Counted from the first letter of the stretch, positions 17,330 to 27,000 are shown. The stretch: DNA of 64,000 nt from Streptomyces sp. NK08204 (GCF_020400585.1 NZ_JAINVF010000002.1:541050-605049); one strand, 5' to 3'. Notes: a model not told the origin generated them from the letters alone. Program-made: numbers and translations.

Positions 17330-18832
17330 ATGGATCGCGTGGACCTCAAGCCCCCCGCCGACACCGTCGGCCACCGCGCCGACGCGTACGCCGCCGCGCC
17401 CCTGCTCAACTGCCTGCTGCGGGAGATCGCCGAGCCGCTGCCGGGCCCCGGGGACCGGCGCGTCTACCGGCTCCCGGGCGGCGGGCGGCTGCTGCGGGTA
17501 CGCGACGGCCGGCGGCCCGCCGACCCCGAGGTGCGCACGGCCGGGGCCTGGCACCGGATCGGCCACACGGAGCTGGTCAAACTGGTCGCCGAGGAACTGC
17601 GCCGGCACACCGGACTGCCCGGTGGCGACCTGCCCGCGGAGATGATCGACAGCCGGGAGGCGGTGGCCGCCCTGCTCCACGCGCGCTCGACGGCGACCCC
17701 GCCCGAGGACCTGTACCTGCGCTCCGAGCAGTCGCTGATCACCGGCCACCCCTGCCATCCGGCTCCGAAGGCGCGCGGCGGCGGCCCGGCCGCGTCCTGG
17801 CTGCCGTACGCCCCCGAGGCGCACGCCCGCTTCCCCCTGGCGCTGCTCGGCGTCCGCGAGGACCAGGTGGCCGAGGAGGGCGACACGGCCGCCCTGGACG
17901 CCCTCGGCACGGCCCCGCCCGGCTACCGGCTGCTGCCCGCCCACCCCTGGCAGCTCGACCTCGTCGCCCGTGACCTCGCCCCCGCGTTCGCCGACGGCCG
18001 GCTGCTCCGGCTCGGCACCACCGCCTTCGACGCCTGGCCGACAGCGGCCGTCCGCACGGTGTACGAGCCCCGGCGCGACCTGTTCCTGAAGTTCAGCCTC
18101 GACGTCCGCATCACCAACGACATCCGCCGGCTGTGGCGCCACGACCTGCTGCGACTGCGCCGCACCGACACGGCCGCCACCAGGGCCTTCGCCGCGATGG
18201 GACCGCCTGCTGCCTGGCTGAGCGACCACGGTTACCGCACCGCCGCCTTCGCCTTCGAGGAACTGGCCGTCCTCGTCCGCGACGGCCTGCGGGGCCACCT
18301 GCGGCCGGGCGCCACCCCGCTGCTCGCCGCCGCTCTCGGCGAGGGCTTCGACGGCAACCCGCTCGCCGGCGCGGCGGACCCGGCGGCCTGGTGGGAGGCG
18401 TACCTGCGCCAGGTCGTACCACCTGCCCTCACGGCGTTCGCCGAGCACGGGGTCGTCCTGGAGGCGCACCTGCAGAACACCCTGGTCGCCGTGGACACGG
18501 CCGGCCTCCCCGTGCAGGCGCTGTTCCGGGACGCCGAGGGCGCCAAACTCCTGGCGGACGTGCCGCGGGCGGCGGGCTGGCAGCGGCTGGTGTACTGCCT
18601 GGTCGTCAACCACCTCACCGAGATCGCCGCCGCCCTCGCCGAGCACCACCCCGGTCTCTCCCCCTGGCCCGCCGTCCGCCGCGAACTCGCCCGGCACGAC
18701 CTGCCCGAGATCCCCGCCCTGCTCGCCTCGCCCACCCTGCCCGGCAAGACCAACCTGTTGCTGCGCTGGACCGGCGCGGACGGCGCGGACGCCCGCTACC
18801 TGCCCCTGCCGAACCCACTGGCCGACTGCTGA
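17330..18832 (+). CDS. NIS siderophore synthetase (IucA/IucC family) 2
   Basis: 500 residues, related to but clearly different from the divergent neighbour. Family motifs: GHPCHPAPKARGG near 138, LLPAHPWQLDL near 202, KFSLDVRITNDIRRL near 243, VVLEAHLQNTL near 379, and LFRDAEGAKLL. It would form an amide or ester bond between a carboxylate (often citrate or succinyl substrates) and an amine. The ATG at 17330 has GAGGAACGA upstream; a GTG at 17339 is possible. Two different NIS synthetases facing apart suggest two condensation steps on one product, but the substrates cannot be read from sequence. Confidence 0.92.
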   Translation: MDRVDLKPPADTVGHRADAYAAAPLLNCLLREIAEPLPGPGDRRVYRLPGGGRLLRVRDGRRPADPEVRTAGAWHRIGHTELVKLVAEELRRHTGLPGGDLPAEMIDSREAVAALLHARSTATPPEDLYLRSEQSLITGHPCHPAPKARGGGPAASWLPYAPEAHARFPLALLGVREDQVAEEGDTAALDALGTAPPGYRLLPAHPWQLDLVARDLAPAFADGRLLRLGTTAFDAWPTAAVRTVYEPRRDLFLKFSLDVRITNDIRRLWRHDLLRLRRTDTAATRAFAAMGPPAAWLSDHGYRTAAFAFEELAVLVRDGLRGHLRPGATPLLAAALGEGFDGNPLAGAADPAAWWEAYLRQVVPPALTAFAEHGVVLEAHLQNTLVAVDTAGLPVQALFRDAEGAKLLADVPRAAGWQRLVYCLVVNHLTEIAAALAEHHPGLSPWPAVRRELARHDLPEIPALLASPTLPGKTNLLLRWTGADGADARYLPLPNPLADC

Positions 18833-18942
18833 CACCCCAGGTCCTCACCCCTGCCGGCCTGACCTCCGGGGCCTGACCTCTGGGGCCTGCCCGTCGTGCC
18901 CCGGTTCGTCGTGCCCGGTCCCGGCACCGGCCGGGTGTGCGC

Positions 18943-19917
18943 TCAGGCGGCCTGCGCGGCGGCGGCGTGACCCGCCGCCGTCCGCAGGGCCGGGATCAGC
19001 TCCGCGGCCCGTCCGAGCTGGTCGCGCTGGGAACGCAGGTCCACGGCGCCGAGGCGTACGACGAGGTGCCGGACGCCCGCGGTGACGTACCGTCCCAGGC
19101 GTTCGAGCACCTGGTCGGCGAAGCCGGTGACGACCGCCTGGATCTTCTCCAGATCCGCCAGTGGCATGCCGTAGGCGGCCCGCGCGTAGCCGTCCATGGC
19201 GCGACGGCCGCTGTCGACGTCCTCGTCGATCCGTACCGTGACGAACAGCGCGGGGGTGATGTCCTCGGCCCTACGTCCGGCGTCGGCCGCGGCCCTGCGG
19301 ACGTCGCTCAGCCCGGAGGCGTAGTCGGCGGGGTCGGGAGGGTAGGGCAGCCATCCGTCGTACATCCGGCCCGCGCGGGCCAGCGCCGCCGGGGTCGCGC
19401 CGCCGAGCCAGACCGGCGGACCGCCCGCCCTGAACGGCTTGGTCATGGGCGGGACATCGGTGAACCTGAGGATCTCGCCGTGGAAGGAGTCGGCGCCCGC
19501 CCACAGCGCCCGCCACAGGGCGACCGTCTCGTCCAGGCGGGTGAAGCGCCTCTCCCAGGGCACCTCGGACAGCGTGTAGAAGGGCCGCCCGAAGCGGCCG
19601 GGGAAACCCGCGCCGACGGTCACCGTGAGCCGGCCGCCGGACAGCAGGTCGAGCGACGCGAGCGACTGCGCCGTCTGGACCGGCCGGCGCAGGAACGGCA
19701 TCAGCGCGGCCGTGCCCAGCGTCACGGTCCGCGTCGCCGGGGCCAGCGCGGCCAGCATCGTCAGCGCCTCGATGCGCGGGCTGATCAGGGAGTCGTTGAC
19801 GAACAGCGAGGAGAAGCCCGAGCGTTCGGCGTTGCGGCCGAAATCGACCAGGTCACGAGGGTCGTCTGCCGGGCCCCACTGGGCGGTTCCGGTCGGAAGC
19901 AGTACACCGATGTCCAT
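18943..19917 (-). CDS. LLM-class flavin-dependent oxidoreductase
   Basis: Luciferase-like monooxygenase/F420-reductase fold, 325 residues. The N-terminus MDIGVLLPTGTAQWG, the SLFVNDSLISPRIEAL stretch, LASLDLLSGGRLTVTVGAGF near 106, and PPVWLGGATPAALARAGRMYDGWLPYP near 185-210 are typical of the group; streptomycete members use FMN or F420. The substrate is not predictable. I chose ATG 19917; a GTG at 19932 is possible. It is divergent from an XRE-family regulator, which is the obvious candidate controller. Confidence 0.88.
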   Translation of the reverse strand: MDIGVLLPTGTAQWGPADDPRDLVDFGRNAERSGFSSLFVNDSLISPRIEALTMLAALAPATRTVTLGTAALMPFLRRPVQTAQSLASLDLLSGGRLTVTVGAGFPGRFGRPFYTLSEVPWERRFTRLDETVALWRALWAGADSFHGEILRFTDVPPMTKPFRAGGPPVWLGGATPAALARAGRMYDGWLPYPPDPADYASGLSDVRRAAADAGRRAEDITPALFVTVRIDEDVDSGRRAMDGYARAAYGMPLADLEKIQAVVTGFADQVLERLGRYVTAGVRHLVVRLGAVDLRSQRDQLGRAAELIPALRTAAGHAAAAQAA

Positions 19918-19952
19918 GACGGTGATGTTCACGTCCGGCGCGGACGGCGACA

Positions 19953-19968
19953 ATTCCCTGCGGGGAAT
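19953..19968. promoter_or_regulatory. Short palindrome in divergent promoter
   Basis: ATTCCC-TGCG-GGGAAT, a perfect 6-bp inverted repeat in the 86-nt spacer between the LLM oxidoreductase and XRE genes, and the only clear symmetry there. Possible operator for the XRE protein. Confidence 0.4.
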
Positions 19969-20003
19969 GGCCCGTACCCCTCCGCCGTCGCTACAACGGG
20001 CCC

Positions 20004-20765
20004 GTGGACTTCCCCCATGTGCTCCGTGAACGCCGTACCCGTCGTCACCTCAGCCAGCTCGACCTGGCGTTGCGGGCGGGCACCACCCAGCGGCACCTCA
20101 GCTTCATCGAGTCCGGCAGATCCGTGCCCGGCAGGAACATGGTCGTGCGGCTGGCCGAGTCGCTGGAACTGCCGCTGCGGGAGCGCAACGAGCTGCTGCT
20201 GGCCGCCGGATACGCGCCCGTCTACCCCGAGAGCCCGCTCGACGACCCGGCGCTGGCCCCCGTGCGCACGGCGCTCGACCACATCCTGCGCGGGCATCTG
20301 CCGTACCCGGCGCTGGTCGTGGACCGGGCCGGTGACCTCGTCGCCGCGAACACCGCCTTCGACCTCGTCACCGAGGGCGCGGCCCCCGACCTGGTGGGCC
20401 CGGGCACGAACGTCTACCGCCTCGCGCTGCACCCCGACGGCCTGGCGCCCCGCATCCTCAACCTGGCCGAATGGGCGCGCCACATCCTGGTTCGCCTCGG
20501 CCACCTGGAGGAACTGCGCGCCGAACTCGCCGGATACGTCCCCGGCCTGGAGCCGTCCGACGGGCTGCTCGGTTTCGCGGTGCCGCTGCGCCTGCGGTCC
20601 TCGTACGGCGAGCTGCGCCTGATCACGACCGTGACGACCTTCGCCACCGCCGTCGACGTGACGCTCGCCGAGCTGAAGCTGGAGGCCTTCCTGCCGGCCG
20701 ACCCGGCGACCGCCGAGGCACTCTCGGCGGCTGCCGGCCGACCGCCCGGGGAACAGAGCGGCTGA
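20004..20765 (+). CDS. XRE-family regulator with MmyB-like ligand-binding domain
   Basis: 253 residues: an N-terminal lambda-repressor-type helix-turn-helix at residues 1-65 (LSQLDLALRAGTTQRHLSFIESGRSVPGRNMVVRLAESL) followed by the MmyB-type domain (LVVDRAGDLVAANTAFDLV near 95-115, then the all-alpha/beta part ending in TTFATAVDVTLAELKLEAFLP). In known MmyB-family members this domain binds fatty-acid-like ligands. GTG start at 20004. It is divergent from the LLM oxidoreductase, a common pairing in Streptomyces in which the regulator controls the oxidoreductase. Confidence 0.9.
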   Translation: MDFPHVLRERRTRRHLSQLDLALRAGTTQRHLSFIESGRSVPGRNMVVRLAESLELPLRERNELLLAAGYAPVYPESPLDDPALAPVRTALDHILRGHLPYPALVVDRAGDLVAANTAFDLVTEGAAPDLVGPGTNVYRLALHPDGLAPRILNLAEWARHILVRLGHLEELRAELAGYVPGLEPSDGLLGFAVPLRLRSSYGELRLITTVTTFATAVDVTLAELKLEAFLPADPATAEALSAAAGRPPGEQSG

Positions 20766-20780
20766 CGGTACACTGTGCCC

Positions 20781-20822
20781 ATGCATCTTTCCGCGTGCCT
20801 GAGCTGGTGGCGCTCCGTATAG
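20781..20822 (+). CDS. trp leader peptide controlling trpS
   Basis: 13-codon open frame encoding MHLSACLSWWRSV, ending TAG, with two adjacent Trp codons (TGGTGG, 20805-20810). The Trp codons lie inside the 5' arm of the first hairpin of the attenuator described next. This is a typical amino-acid-biosynthesis leader: ribosomes stalling on the Trp codons when charged tRNA-Trp is scarce would block formation of hairpin 1:2. No strong ribosome site is visible directly upstream, so it may be translated from a leaderless or near-leaderless transcript. Confidence 0.85.
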   Translation: MHLSACLSWWRSV

Positions 20823-20876
20823 GAGCGGCCACCTCTCAGGCATGACCGGGCCGTTCGGATGGACGGCCCTTTTTTT
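20797..20876 (+). promoter_or_regulatory. Ribosome-mediated transcription attenuator of trpS
   Basis: Three mutually exclusive pairings can be drawn. Hairpin 1:2: GCCTGAG...GGTGGC.GCTCC (20797-20816) pairs with GGAGC.GGCCACC...CTCAGGC (20822-20841). Antiterminator 2:3: GAGCGGCC (20823-20830) with GGCCGTTC (20849-20856, one G-U). Terminator 3:4: GGGCCGT (20848-20854) with ACGGCCC (20863-20869), 8-nt loop, followed by seven T (20870-20876). Stalling on the Trp codons at 20805-20810 frees segment 2 to pair with 3 and prevents termination. The same mechanism is established for the auxiliary indolmycin-resistant trpS1 of S. coelicolor. Confidence 0.9.
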
Positions 20877-20937
20877 CGTCCCCTGGACCGGGGCCCGTGT
20901 CTGTCCGCACGGCGACACCCACCCACCAGGAGACCTC

Positions 20938-21972
20938 GTGAACACCACCGTCCAGCTCGAAGAACGCATTCTCACGGACCCGCGGCAGTTCCGTGTGCTG
21001 ACGGGCGACCGCCCCACCGGCCGTCTGCACCTGGGGCACTACTTCGGCACGCTGCACAACCGGGTCCGTCTTCAGGACCTCGGCGTGGAGATGTTCGTGA
21101 TCATCGCGGACTACCAGGTTCTGACCGACCGCGACGTGGCGGACGACCTGACCGGACACGTCGAGGAACTGGTCCTGGACTACCTCGCCGTCGGCGTGGA
21201 CCCGGCCCGCAGCACGATCTTCACGCACAGCGCCGTCCCCGCCCTCAACCAGCTGATGCTGCCCTTCCTCAGCCTCGTCTCCGTCGCCGAGCTGAACCGC
21301 AACCCCACGGTCAAGGACGAGATCGCCCACTCCCGCCAGTCCGCCGTCAGCGGCCTGATGTTCACCTATCCCGTCCACCAGGCCGCCGACATCCTCTTCT
21401 GCAAGGGCAACCTGGTCCCGGTCGGCCAGGACCAGCTCCCCCACCTGGAACTCACCCGCACCATCGCCCGCCGCTTCAACGACCGCTACGGCGACGGCAC
21501 CGTCGTGTTCCCCGAGCCCGACGCCCTGCTGTCCAGCGCACCCCTCCTGCTCGGCACGGACGGCACCAAGATGAGCAAGAGCCGCCGCAACGCCATCAGC
21601 CTGGCCGCCGACGCCGACGAGACCGCCCGCCTGCTCAAGGGGGCCCGGACCGACTCCGAGCGGCACATCACCTACGATCCGGCCGCCCGCCCAGAGGTGT
21701 CCTCACTCCTGCTGATGGCCGCCCTCTGCCAGAACCGGACCCCCGAGGAGGTGGCCGACGACATCGGCTCGGCGGGGGCCGCCGCGCTGAAGAAGACCGT
21801 GACCGACGCCGTCAACGAGTACCTGGCCCCGATCAGGGCCCGCCGCACCGAGTACGCCAGGGACCGCGCCTTTCTGCGCCGGACACTGCGCGAGGGGAAC
21901 GAACGGGCCCGGGCGGTGGCCGACGCCACGCTCACCGAGGTGCGTGCCGCCATGAACAGCCATTACCGATGA
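20938..21972 (+). CDS. trpS: Auxiliary tryptophanyl-tRNA synthetase
   Basis: Charges tRNA-Trp with tryptophan. 344 residues, class Ic synthetase: the HIGH-type motif is GRLHLGHYFG near residue 28 and the KMSKS motif is intact in TDGTKMSKSRRNAIS near 205. GTG start at 20938 with CCAGGAGA upstream. The attenuator upstream makes its expression depend on low charged tRNA-Trp. In S. coelicolor the attenuated copy is a second synthetase resistant to the inhibitor indolmycin; by context this is that type, so a constitutive trpS is expected elsewhere in the genome. An 89-nt spacer without a strong stem leads to the HipA-like kinase gene. Confidence 0.93.
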   Translation: MNTTVQLEERILTDPRQFRVLTGDRPTGRLHLGHYFGTLHNRVRLQDLGVEMFVIIADYQVLTDRDVADDLTGHVEELVLDYLAVGVDPARSTIFTHSAVPALNQLMLPFLSLVSVAELNRNPTVKDEIAHSRQSAVSGLMFTYPVHQAADILFCKGNLVPVGQDQLPHLELTRTIARRFNDRYGDGTVVFPEPDALLSSAPLLLGTDGTKMSKSRRNAISLAADADETARLLKGARTDSERHITYDPAARPEVSSLLLMAALCQNRTPEEVADDIGSAGAAALKKTVTDAVNEYLAPIRARRTEYARDRAFLRRTLREGNERARAVADATLTEVRAAMNSHYR

Positions 21973-22061
21973 CGGCTGACACACGGCCGACACCGATGAA
22001 CAGCTCTTGCTGACATGAACAGTCATCACCGACCATCACGCCCGGTCTACCATGGTCACCG

Positions 22062-22976
22062 ATGCTGACCGAAGTCACCGCAACCCGCTACGTCGCGCCC
22101 CTGCGCTCCGGCGGATCCGTCCCCGCCGTCGTCGAGGCCGACGACCTGGGCACGTACGTCGTCAAGTTCACCGGCTCCGCGCAGGGCCACAAGGCGCTGG
22201 TCGCCGAGGTGATCGTCGGCGAGCTGGCACGCGCGCTCGGTCTGCGCTTCCCGGAACTGGTGCTCGTCCACTTCGACCCGGCGATCGCCGCCGACGAGCC
22301 GCACCAGGAGGTGCGCGACCTGCACGGTGCCAGCGCCGGCGTCAACCTCGGCATGGACTATCTGCCGGGCGCGGTCGACTTCACCCCGAAGATCGCGAAG
22401 ACCTTCCCCGTGGACCCGCTGGAGGCCGGCCGGATCGTCTGGCTGGACGCGCTGACCGCCAACGTGGACCGCACCGTGCACAGTTCCAACCTGATGGTCT
22501 GGCCGACGCTCGGCACCGTCCCGCCGCGCCTGTGGCTCATCGACCACGGCGCCGCCCTCGTCTTCCACCACCGCTGGGACACCAGGACCCCGGGCAAGAA
22601 GTACGACTTCCGGCACCACGCCCTCGGCTCCTACGGCCCTGACGTCCGGGCCGCCGACGATGAACTGGCGCCCCGGGTGACCGAGGAACTGCTGCGCCGG
22701 ATCGTCGCCGAGGTCCCGGACCCCTGGCTCGCCGAGGAGGCGGGGTTCGCGACCCCCGACGACGTGCGCGCCGCCTACGTCGACCACCTCCTCGCGCGCG
22801 CCCGGCTGTCCGCCGAGTGGCTGCCCACCGACTTCCCGAGCCGGGAGCAGGTCGCCGCGGAGGAGGCCGCTCGCGCGGCGAAGACCCTGCAGGGCCGCCC
22901 GGACTGGCTCAAGCGCGTCCCCGACCTGCACGGCAAGCCCGCGGCCGAACGGGACTGGTCCGCACACCTGGGCTGA
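22062..22976 (+). CDS. HipA-family protein kinase, no HipB partner
   Basis: 304 residues resembling HipA-like kinases. Visible elements: ATP-lysine strand YVVKFTGSAQG near 29-39, the catalytic-loop pattern NVDRTVHSSN near 138-147 (compare NxDxHxxN in HipA), and the metal-binding Asp in LWLIDHGAAL near 163. HipA kinases phosphorylate aminoacyl-tRNA synthetases in known systems: GltX for HipA and TrpS for HipT. No HipB-like antitoxin gene is adjacent. It directly follows the attenuated trpS on the same strand, so a link to tryptophanyl-tRNA synthetase is plausible but untested. Start ATG 22062. Confidence 0.8.
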   Translation: MLTEVTATRYVAPLRSGGSVPAVVEADDLGTYVVKFTGSAQGHKALVAEVIVGELARALGLRFPELVLVHFDPAIAADEPHQEVRDLHGASAGVNLGMDYLPGAVDFTPKIAKTFPVDPLEAGRIVWLDALTANVDRTVHSSNLMVWPTLGTVPPRLWLIDHGAALVFHHRWDTRTPGKKYDFRHHALGSYGPDVRAADDELAPRVTEELLRRIVAEVPDPWLAEEAGFATPDDVRAAYVDHLLARARLSAEWLPTDFPSREQVAAEEAARAAKTLQGRPDWLKRVPDLHGKPAAERDWSAHLG

Positions 22977-22990
22977 GAGGGAAGCGGGCC

Positions 22991-23009
22991 CCGGGACGAC
23001 CTGTCCCGG
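22991..23009. terminator. Short bidirectional hairpin
   Basis: CCGGGAC-GACCT-GTCCCGG, a perfect 7-bp stem between the convergent stops of the HipA-like kinase and malate synthase genes. Confidence 0.55.
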
Positions 23010-23042
23010 AGACACGCGTATCCGTAGTGCTCCCCGTACGGC

Positions 23043-24668
<1,626 letters not shown>

Positions 24669-24774
24669 GAGCTGTCACTTCCTTCAGTGCGATGGCACCG
24701 TGTGCCAACAGGCACGAACAGGGGCAAACAGCGCCGACTGTGCGGGCAGGCGCTTCTGATCAGTGGATAGTAGT

Positions 24775-24789
24775 TTCCTCATCGTGGAA
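24775..24789. promoter_or_regulatory. Candidate AllR operator upstream of malate synthase
   Basis: TTCC-TCATCGT-GGAA, an inverted repeat with a 7-nt spacer, about 110 nt upstream of the aceB start. The same TTCC-N7-GGAA pattern occurs at 27012-27026 between allR and allB. In S. coelicolor the IclR-type repressor AllR binds promoters of the allantoin genes; the exact consensus is not known to me, so the assignment is by shared motif and context. Confidence 0.55.
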
Positions 24790-24854
24790 CTTCAATGGTT
24801 TGTTGATGTCGAGATGCTCCGGGTCGAGGCAAGGTGGCGCTCGGTGCCACCCCT

Positions 24855-25457
24855 TCACTCGAGGTGGCTCAGGTCGGCCTCGGTGTCGATGTCGTACGGC
24901 TCGGCGACGTCCGCGCACTCCACGAGCCTGACCGAGGGCGCGTGCTCTTTCAGGTAGGCGCGCGCCCCGCGGTCGCCGGTGGCGGCCTGTGCGATGCCCG
25001 GCCAGTGGGCCGCGCCGAAGAGGACCGGATGCCCACGCACCCCCTCGTAGGCGGCCGAGACCAGCGAGTCCTCGCCCTCGTAGGCGCCGAGCACCCGCGC
25101 CGCCGCCTGCGCCCCGATGCCGGGCTGGTCGACGAGGCTCACCAGGGCCGCGCGCACCCCGGTCCCCGCGAGCGAGGCGAGCCCGGCGCGCAGGGAGGAG
25201 CCCATGCCCTCGGCCCAGTCGGGGTTGTCCACGAGTACGCAGCCCGACAGGTCGGCGCGCCTGCGCACCTCGTCCGCCCGGGCGCCGAGGACCACGTGGA
25301 TCCGGCCGCACCCGGCCGCCCGCAGCACCCCGACCGCGTGCTCGGCCAGCAGCCGCCCCCGGTGCTCCAGCAGTGCCTTGGGCCGCCCCCCGAGCCGCCT
25401 GCCGCCGCCGGCGGCGAGCAGCAGCCCGGCGACCTCCTCGTGCAGTTCCTGCGTCAT
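24855..25457 (-). CDS. MobA/MocA-like nucleotidyltransferase
   Basis: 200 residues. N-terminal Rossmann-like nucleotide-binding motif VAGLLLAAGGGRRLGGRPKALLEHRG (residues 9-34) with LxAGxSxRxGxxK logic, then GRIHVVLGARADEV and a SLVDQPGIGAQAA metal site. Relatives attach CMP or GMP to molybdopterin (MocA/MobA); MocA activates the cofactor of xanthine dehydrogenase. Its location beside purine-catabolic genes fits a role in making that molybdoenzyme's cofactor. Other sugar-nucleotide substrates are possible. Start ATG 25457, divergent from the DUF5955 gene. Confidence 0.82.
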   Translation of the reverse strand: MTQELHEEVAGLLLAAGGGRRLGGRPKALLEHRGRLLAEHAVGVLRAAGCGRIHVVLGARADEVRRRADLSGCVLVDNPDWAEGMGSSLRAGLASLAGTGVRAALVSLVDQPGIGAQAAARVLGAYEGEDSLVSAAYEGVRGHPVLFGAAHWPGIAQAATGDRGARAYLKEHAPSVRLVECADVAEPYDIDTEADLSHLE

Positions 25458-25584
25458 GACTCCTGCATACCGGACCCGAGCGGGGCGGGGCGGTTCGCGG
25501 GCTGAATTTCGGCGCGCGCTGTGGCGCTCCCGCACGGGGTGGCGTTTACTGGCCCGCGCACGACGACGTGGCTGGGGGAGGGCT

Positions 25585-25899
25585 GTGTTGCGGAGCTTGG
25601 GGCAGAGGCCGGTGACCGGCAGAGGCGAGGACCCACGAGTGGCGGAACTGCGGACCGCCGTGTCCCGGTTACGCCGCGAACTGGCGGCGCTGCCCGCCGA
25701 CTTCCCGGACCGGGCCATCGCCGAGGACCAACTGGCCGCCCTGGCCGCGATGGCCGCCGGCGGCATGCCGGAGATCCCCCGCCTGCGTGGTTCCCTGCTC
25801 CTGATCGCGGGCGCGATCGGCTCGGTCAGCGCACTGGGGCGGGGGCTGGGGGAGGTGAGGGCGGCGGTGGACCTCTTCGGGGAACCGCCGAGGAACTGA
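25585..25899 (+). CDS. Small DUF5955-like protein
   Basis: 104 residues from GTG 25585, with GGGGGAGGGCT just upstream. An amphipathic helix region (VAELRTAVSRLRRELAALPADFPDRAIAEDQLAALAAMA) is followed by a hydrophobic stretch (LLLIAGAIGSVSALGRGL). I recognise it as a streptomycete small-protein family of unknown function; similar proteins occur near effector-like genes. A 180-bp MITE-like element lies 40 nt after its stop. Confidence 0.65.
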   Translation: MLRSLGQRPVTGRGEDPRVAELRTAVSRLRRELAALPADFPDRAIAEDQLAALAAMAAGGMPEIPRLRGSLLLIAGAIGSVSALGRGLGEVRAAVDLFGEPPRN

Positions 25900-25939
25900 A
25901 GGGCGTCGGACGAGGGCACCCGTCCGGCGCCTCTGGCCG

Positions 25940-26119
25940 CTAGGGCGTGTTTCGAAAGTCCCGTCTGGCCCGCGACGGCTGTACGGCACCTCGCCGCGTT
26001 GTCGGGATCGTCCGTGTACGCCCAGTACGCGGACGACCCTCCGCCTTGCGATGCACCGCAACAGACACCGCGGGCCCCGCCCTTCGGGCGGACGACGCTA
26101 CTTTCGAAACACGTCCTAG
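25940..26119. mobile_element. MITE-like element with 20-bp terminal inverted repeats
   Basis: Left end CTAGGGCGTGTTTCGAAAGT (25940-25959); the reverse complement of the right end (26100-26119) is CTAGGACGTGTTTCGAAAGT, so 19 of 20 bases match. Both ends finish in CTAG, which may be part of the repeat or the duplicated target. The 180-bp interior has no coding frame and contains smaller inverted segments such as GTACGCCCAGTACGCGGACGA. I recall near-identical ends at many Streptomyces intergenic sites, consistent with a non-autonomous element mobilised in trans. The right end overlaps the 3' end of the IclR gene and supplies its stop codon. Confidence 0.8.
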
Positions 26120-26910
26120 GCGCCCGAACTCGCGAGCGCCTGGGACAGCTCGAGGGCAACCTGCTGCAGCACCGGCACGATCTTCTCGGTCGCCGCGTCG
26201 GTGACCCGCCCGGCAGGCCCGGAGATGGAGATCGCCGCGGCCGTCGGAGACTGGGGCACGGACACCGCGAGGCACCGCACCCCGATCTCCTGCTCGTTGT
26301 CGTCGACGGCGTACCCGCTCCTGCGCACGTCCTCGAGCGCGGCCAGGAACCCTTCCGGCGTGGTGATGGTCTTCTCCGTCGCCGCGGGCATGCCCGTGCG
26401 GGCGAGCAGGGCCCGCACCTCCTCGTCCGGCACGTGCGCGAGCAGCGCCTTGCCGACGCCCGTGGAGTGCGGCAGCACCCGGCGCCCCACCTCCGTGAAC
26501 ATCCGCATCGAGTGCTTGGACGGCACCTGTGCCACGTACACGATCTCGTCGCCGTCCAGCAACGCCATGTTCGCCGTCTCGCCGGTCTCCTCCACCAGCT
26601 TGGCGAGGTAGGGACGGGCCCAGGTGCCGAGCAGCCGGGAGGCGGACTCGCCGAGCCGGATCAGCCGCGGACCGAGCGCGTACCGCCGGTTCGGCTGCTG
26701 CCGCACGTAACCGCAGGCGACCAGCGTGCGCATCAGGCGGTGAATGGTCGGCAGCGGCAGCCCGCTGGTCGCGGACAGCTCGCTCAGGCCGACCTCACCG
26801 CCCGCGTCCGCCATCCGCTCGAGCAGATCGAAGGCCCGCTCCAGGGACTGGACCCCGCCGCCGGCGGAGGACCTGGCGGAGTCGGTGGTGCTGGCGCTGG
26901 ACGTCGGCAC
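26116..26910 (-). CDS. allR: IclR-family repressor of allantoin genes (AllR)
   Basis: 264 residues. The N-terminal winged helix spans residues 20-85 (LERAFDLLERMADAGGEVGLSELSATSGLPLPTIHRLMRTLVACGYV) and is followed by the IclR effector domain (HSTGVGKALLAHVPDEEV near 147; GVRCLAVSVPQ near 210). In S. coelicolor AllR represses allantoin catabolism and is released by allantoate and glyoxylate. The gene is divergent from allantoinase with 276 nt between them carrying palindromes. Oddity: the stop codon TAG lies inside the terminal repeat of the MITE, so insertion may have changed the last residues. Start at 26910 gives an Ser/Thr-rich leader. Confidence 0.92.
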   Translation of the reverse strand: MPTSSASTTDSARSSAGGGVQSLERAFDLLERMADAGGEVGLSELSATSGLPLPTIHRLMRTLVACGYVRQQPNRRYALGPRLIRLGESASRLLGTWARPYLAKLVEETGETANMALLDGDEIVYVAQVPSKHSMRMFTEVGRRVLPHSTGVGKALLAHVPDEEVRALLARTGMPAATEKTITTPEGFLAALEDVRRSGYAVDDNEQEIGVRCLAVSVPQSPTAAAISISGPAGRVTDAATEKIVPVLQQVALELSQALASSGA

Positions 26911-27000
26911 GGCGCGTTCCTTTCGGGACGGACAGGAAGAGCAGCAGCCTACCCGGGAGTCGATTGACTCCCTGCTTGTACATAGCTACGTTCTGTCTGC

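Noticed and set aside
15590..18835. A long open frame on the minus strand across both NIS genes
   Set aside because: Arg/Gly/Pro-rich translation with no family motif, lying antisense or out of frame to two clearly conserved genes. High GC alone makes such long open frames.
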